Below are positions 63,574 to 64,000 of a stretch of 64,000 nt of DNA, in pieces. The stretch is from Sphingosinicella sp. LHD-64. Its GTDB lineage: Bacteria > Pseudomonadota > Alphaproteobacteria > Sphingomonadales > Sphingomonadaceae. Position numbers and translations under genes: made by a program. Every line of letters begins with the position of its first letter. The first letter of the stretch is position 1. Location of the stretch: positions 186,001-250,000 of the forward strand of contig NZ_JAVIFV010000001.1 in NCBI RefSeq assembly GCF_031157375.1. Reading direction: 5' to 3'. The notes under the pieces were generated by a model. The model was not told the DNA's origin and did no database searches. It saw only the letters and a program-made list of their open reading frames with translations.

Positions 63574-63665
63574 GATGTTTCTCCTTCCGGTTATACCTCT
63601 GCGGGGCCGAGAGACTGGATCGCTCCAGCCACCGGTATGATGGCCCTGCATGTGGAATGGGCGCG

Positions 63666-63694
63666 CATTTAGGGGAGACCGGGCGGGAAATCAA
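63666..63694 (-). promoter_or_regulatory. Promoter of the rpsB cluster
   Basis: Read on the minus strand, TTGATT (63694-63689) is followed after exactly 17 bases by TAAATG (63671-63666). This places transcription start about 85 bases upstream of rpsB. Confidence 0.6.
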
Positions 63695-63712
63695 CCCGGT
63701 GCTGATTCCCGG

Positions 63713-63736
63713 TTGACTGTAGAACAAAAAGAGAAC
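63713..63736 (+). promoter_or_regulatory. LexA-type SOS box overlapping a plus-strand promoter
   Basis: GAAC (63722-63725), seven bases, then GAAC (63733-63736) is an exact reverse-strand match to the alphaproteobacterial LexA consensus GTTC-N7-GTTC. TTGACT at 63713-63718 is a good -35, and the box sits in the spacer before a weak -10 (CATAGG, 63736-63741). This is the usual geometry for repression by LexA. Confidence 0.7.
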
Positions 63737-63814
63737 ATAGGCATGTCAGGCAGCGATCGAGGAACCCTTGGCCGTCGCCTGGATTCAGCTGTGGATGGTT
63801 GAGAGGATAAAGCT

Positions 63815-64000
63815 GTGGCTCACCTGTTGACGATCGCGTTCTTTCTGACCCTGCTGGTGGCGCTGGGCATGGTTCTCGAGTTCATTCTGAAGGAGAGCTG
63901 GGCGGAGATCTGCGCCGCCTTAAGGGGCGCGCCGGCGGCTCCGGCAAGGGCAGCTCGGCCTCGTTCGACCGTTGCGCGACCGCCCCGGCACGCTGCCGCC
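63815..64000 (+). CDS. Small predicted membrane protein behind an SOS box (partial)
   Basis: A frame from GTG 63815 to the window end (62 codons, no stop yet). It begins MAHLLTIAFFLTLLVALGMV, one clear transmembrane helix with a very short N-terminus, then the amphipathic KESWAEICAALRGAP and an Arg/Pro/Ala-rich tail. GAGAGGA lies about 7-13 bases upstream. A 20-codon frame (63744-63803) precedes it in the leader. I recognise no family. The LexA box suggests a DNA-damage role such as division control, but that is inference. Confidence 0.6.
   Translation, partial: MAHLLTIAFFLTLLVALGMVLEFILKESWAEICAALRGAPAAPARAARPRSTVARPPRHAAA

Overview
The window is high-GC alphaproteobacterial chromosome, most likely from a sphingomonad (Sphingomonadales). 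The reasons are a fused ispDF, a double-domain Hfq, the ntrY-ntrX-hfq-hflX-mazG order, COQ10 and PncC beside lipA, a cysteine-free ribosomal protein L31, and a bamA-ompH-fabZ run with no lpxD or lpxA. That last point fits organisms that carry glycosphingolipids instead of lipid A. No gene here names a species.

Layout. 1-2306: end of an amino acid permease, a periplasmic cyclophilin, a 160-bp MITE-like element and chrA. 2567-13905: core genes for carbonic anhydrase, lipoate synthesis, the MEP pathway (ispDF), tRNA dihydrouridine (dusB), the NtrY/NtrX two-component pair, the tandem Hfq, HflX and MazG. 13953-23006 (minus strand): aspartic protease, PhnP-like hydrolase, TatD, a membrane-anchored TIR/SH3 protein, metG, holB, tmk, a penicillin-binding D,D-carboxypeptidase and an MltB-type lytic transglycosylase. 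23118-23207: tRNA-Ser(TGA). A large serine recombinase whose 3' end runs into that tRNA opens an accessory island at about 23.2 kb. The island holds a ParD/ParE-type toxin-antitoxin pair, a large ParB-like protein, DUF736 and long GC-rich leaders. It ends in a chimeric ruin made of DUF932, Z1-domain and nuclease-like fragments (29745-31733). A three-gene redox cassette (NTF2-like protein, quinone oxidoreductase-like protein, YafY-type regulator) follows to 34362. The right edge of the island is not resolved.

34545-44814 is a surface and secretion region: a secreted gluzincin with a TPR-like tail, an orphan curlin-like amyloid subunit, and an M10/serralysin-like RTX metalloprotease. The protease is followed by its apparent type I secretion system (TolC-like, LapB/HlyB-like and HlyD-like genes). 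44873-47700 carries a glutaryl-CoA dehydrogenase and CoA-transferase pair and a GNAT acetyltransferase. rpmE is divergent from a cobalamin-riboswitch-controlled B12 uptake operon (btuB-F-C-D) up to 52674. 52640-63573 (minus strand) is the classical rpsB-tsf-pyrH-frr-uppS-cdsA-dxr-rseP-bamA-ompH-fabZ cluster for translation, isoprenoid/lipid precursors and envelope assembly. At the right edge a LexA-type box lies in front of a small predicted membrane protein that runs off the window.

Observations most worth a second look: the SOS-box small membrane protein; a CxCxxC motif holding the only cysteines of the RTX metalloprotease (a possible cysteine switch); the TIR-TM-SH3 protein; the loss of the sigma-54 contact loop in NtrX; a probable CTG start for hflX; and the eroded Z1 restriction-like locus next to a tRNA-integrated recombinase.
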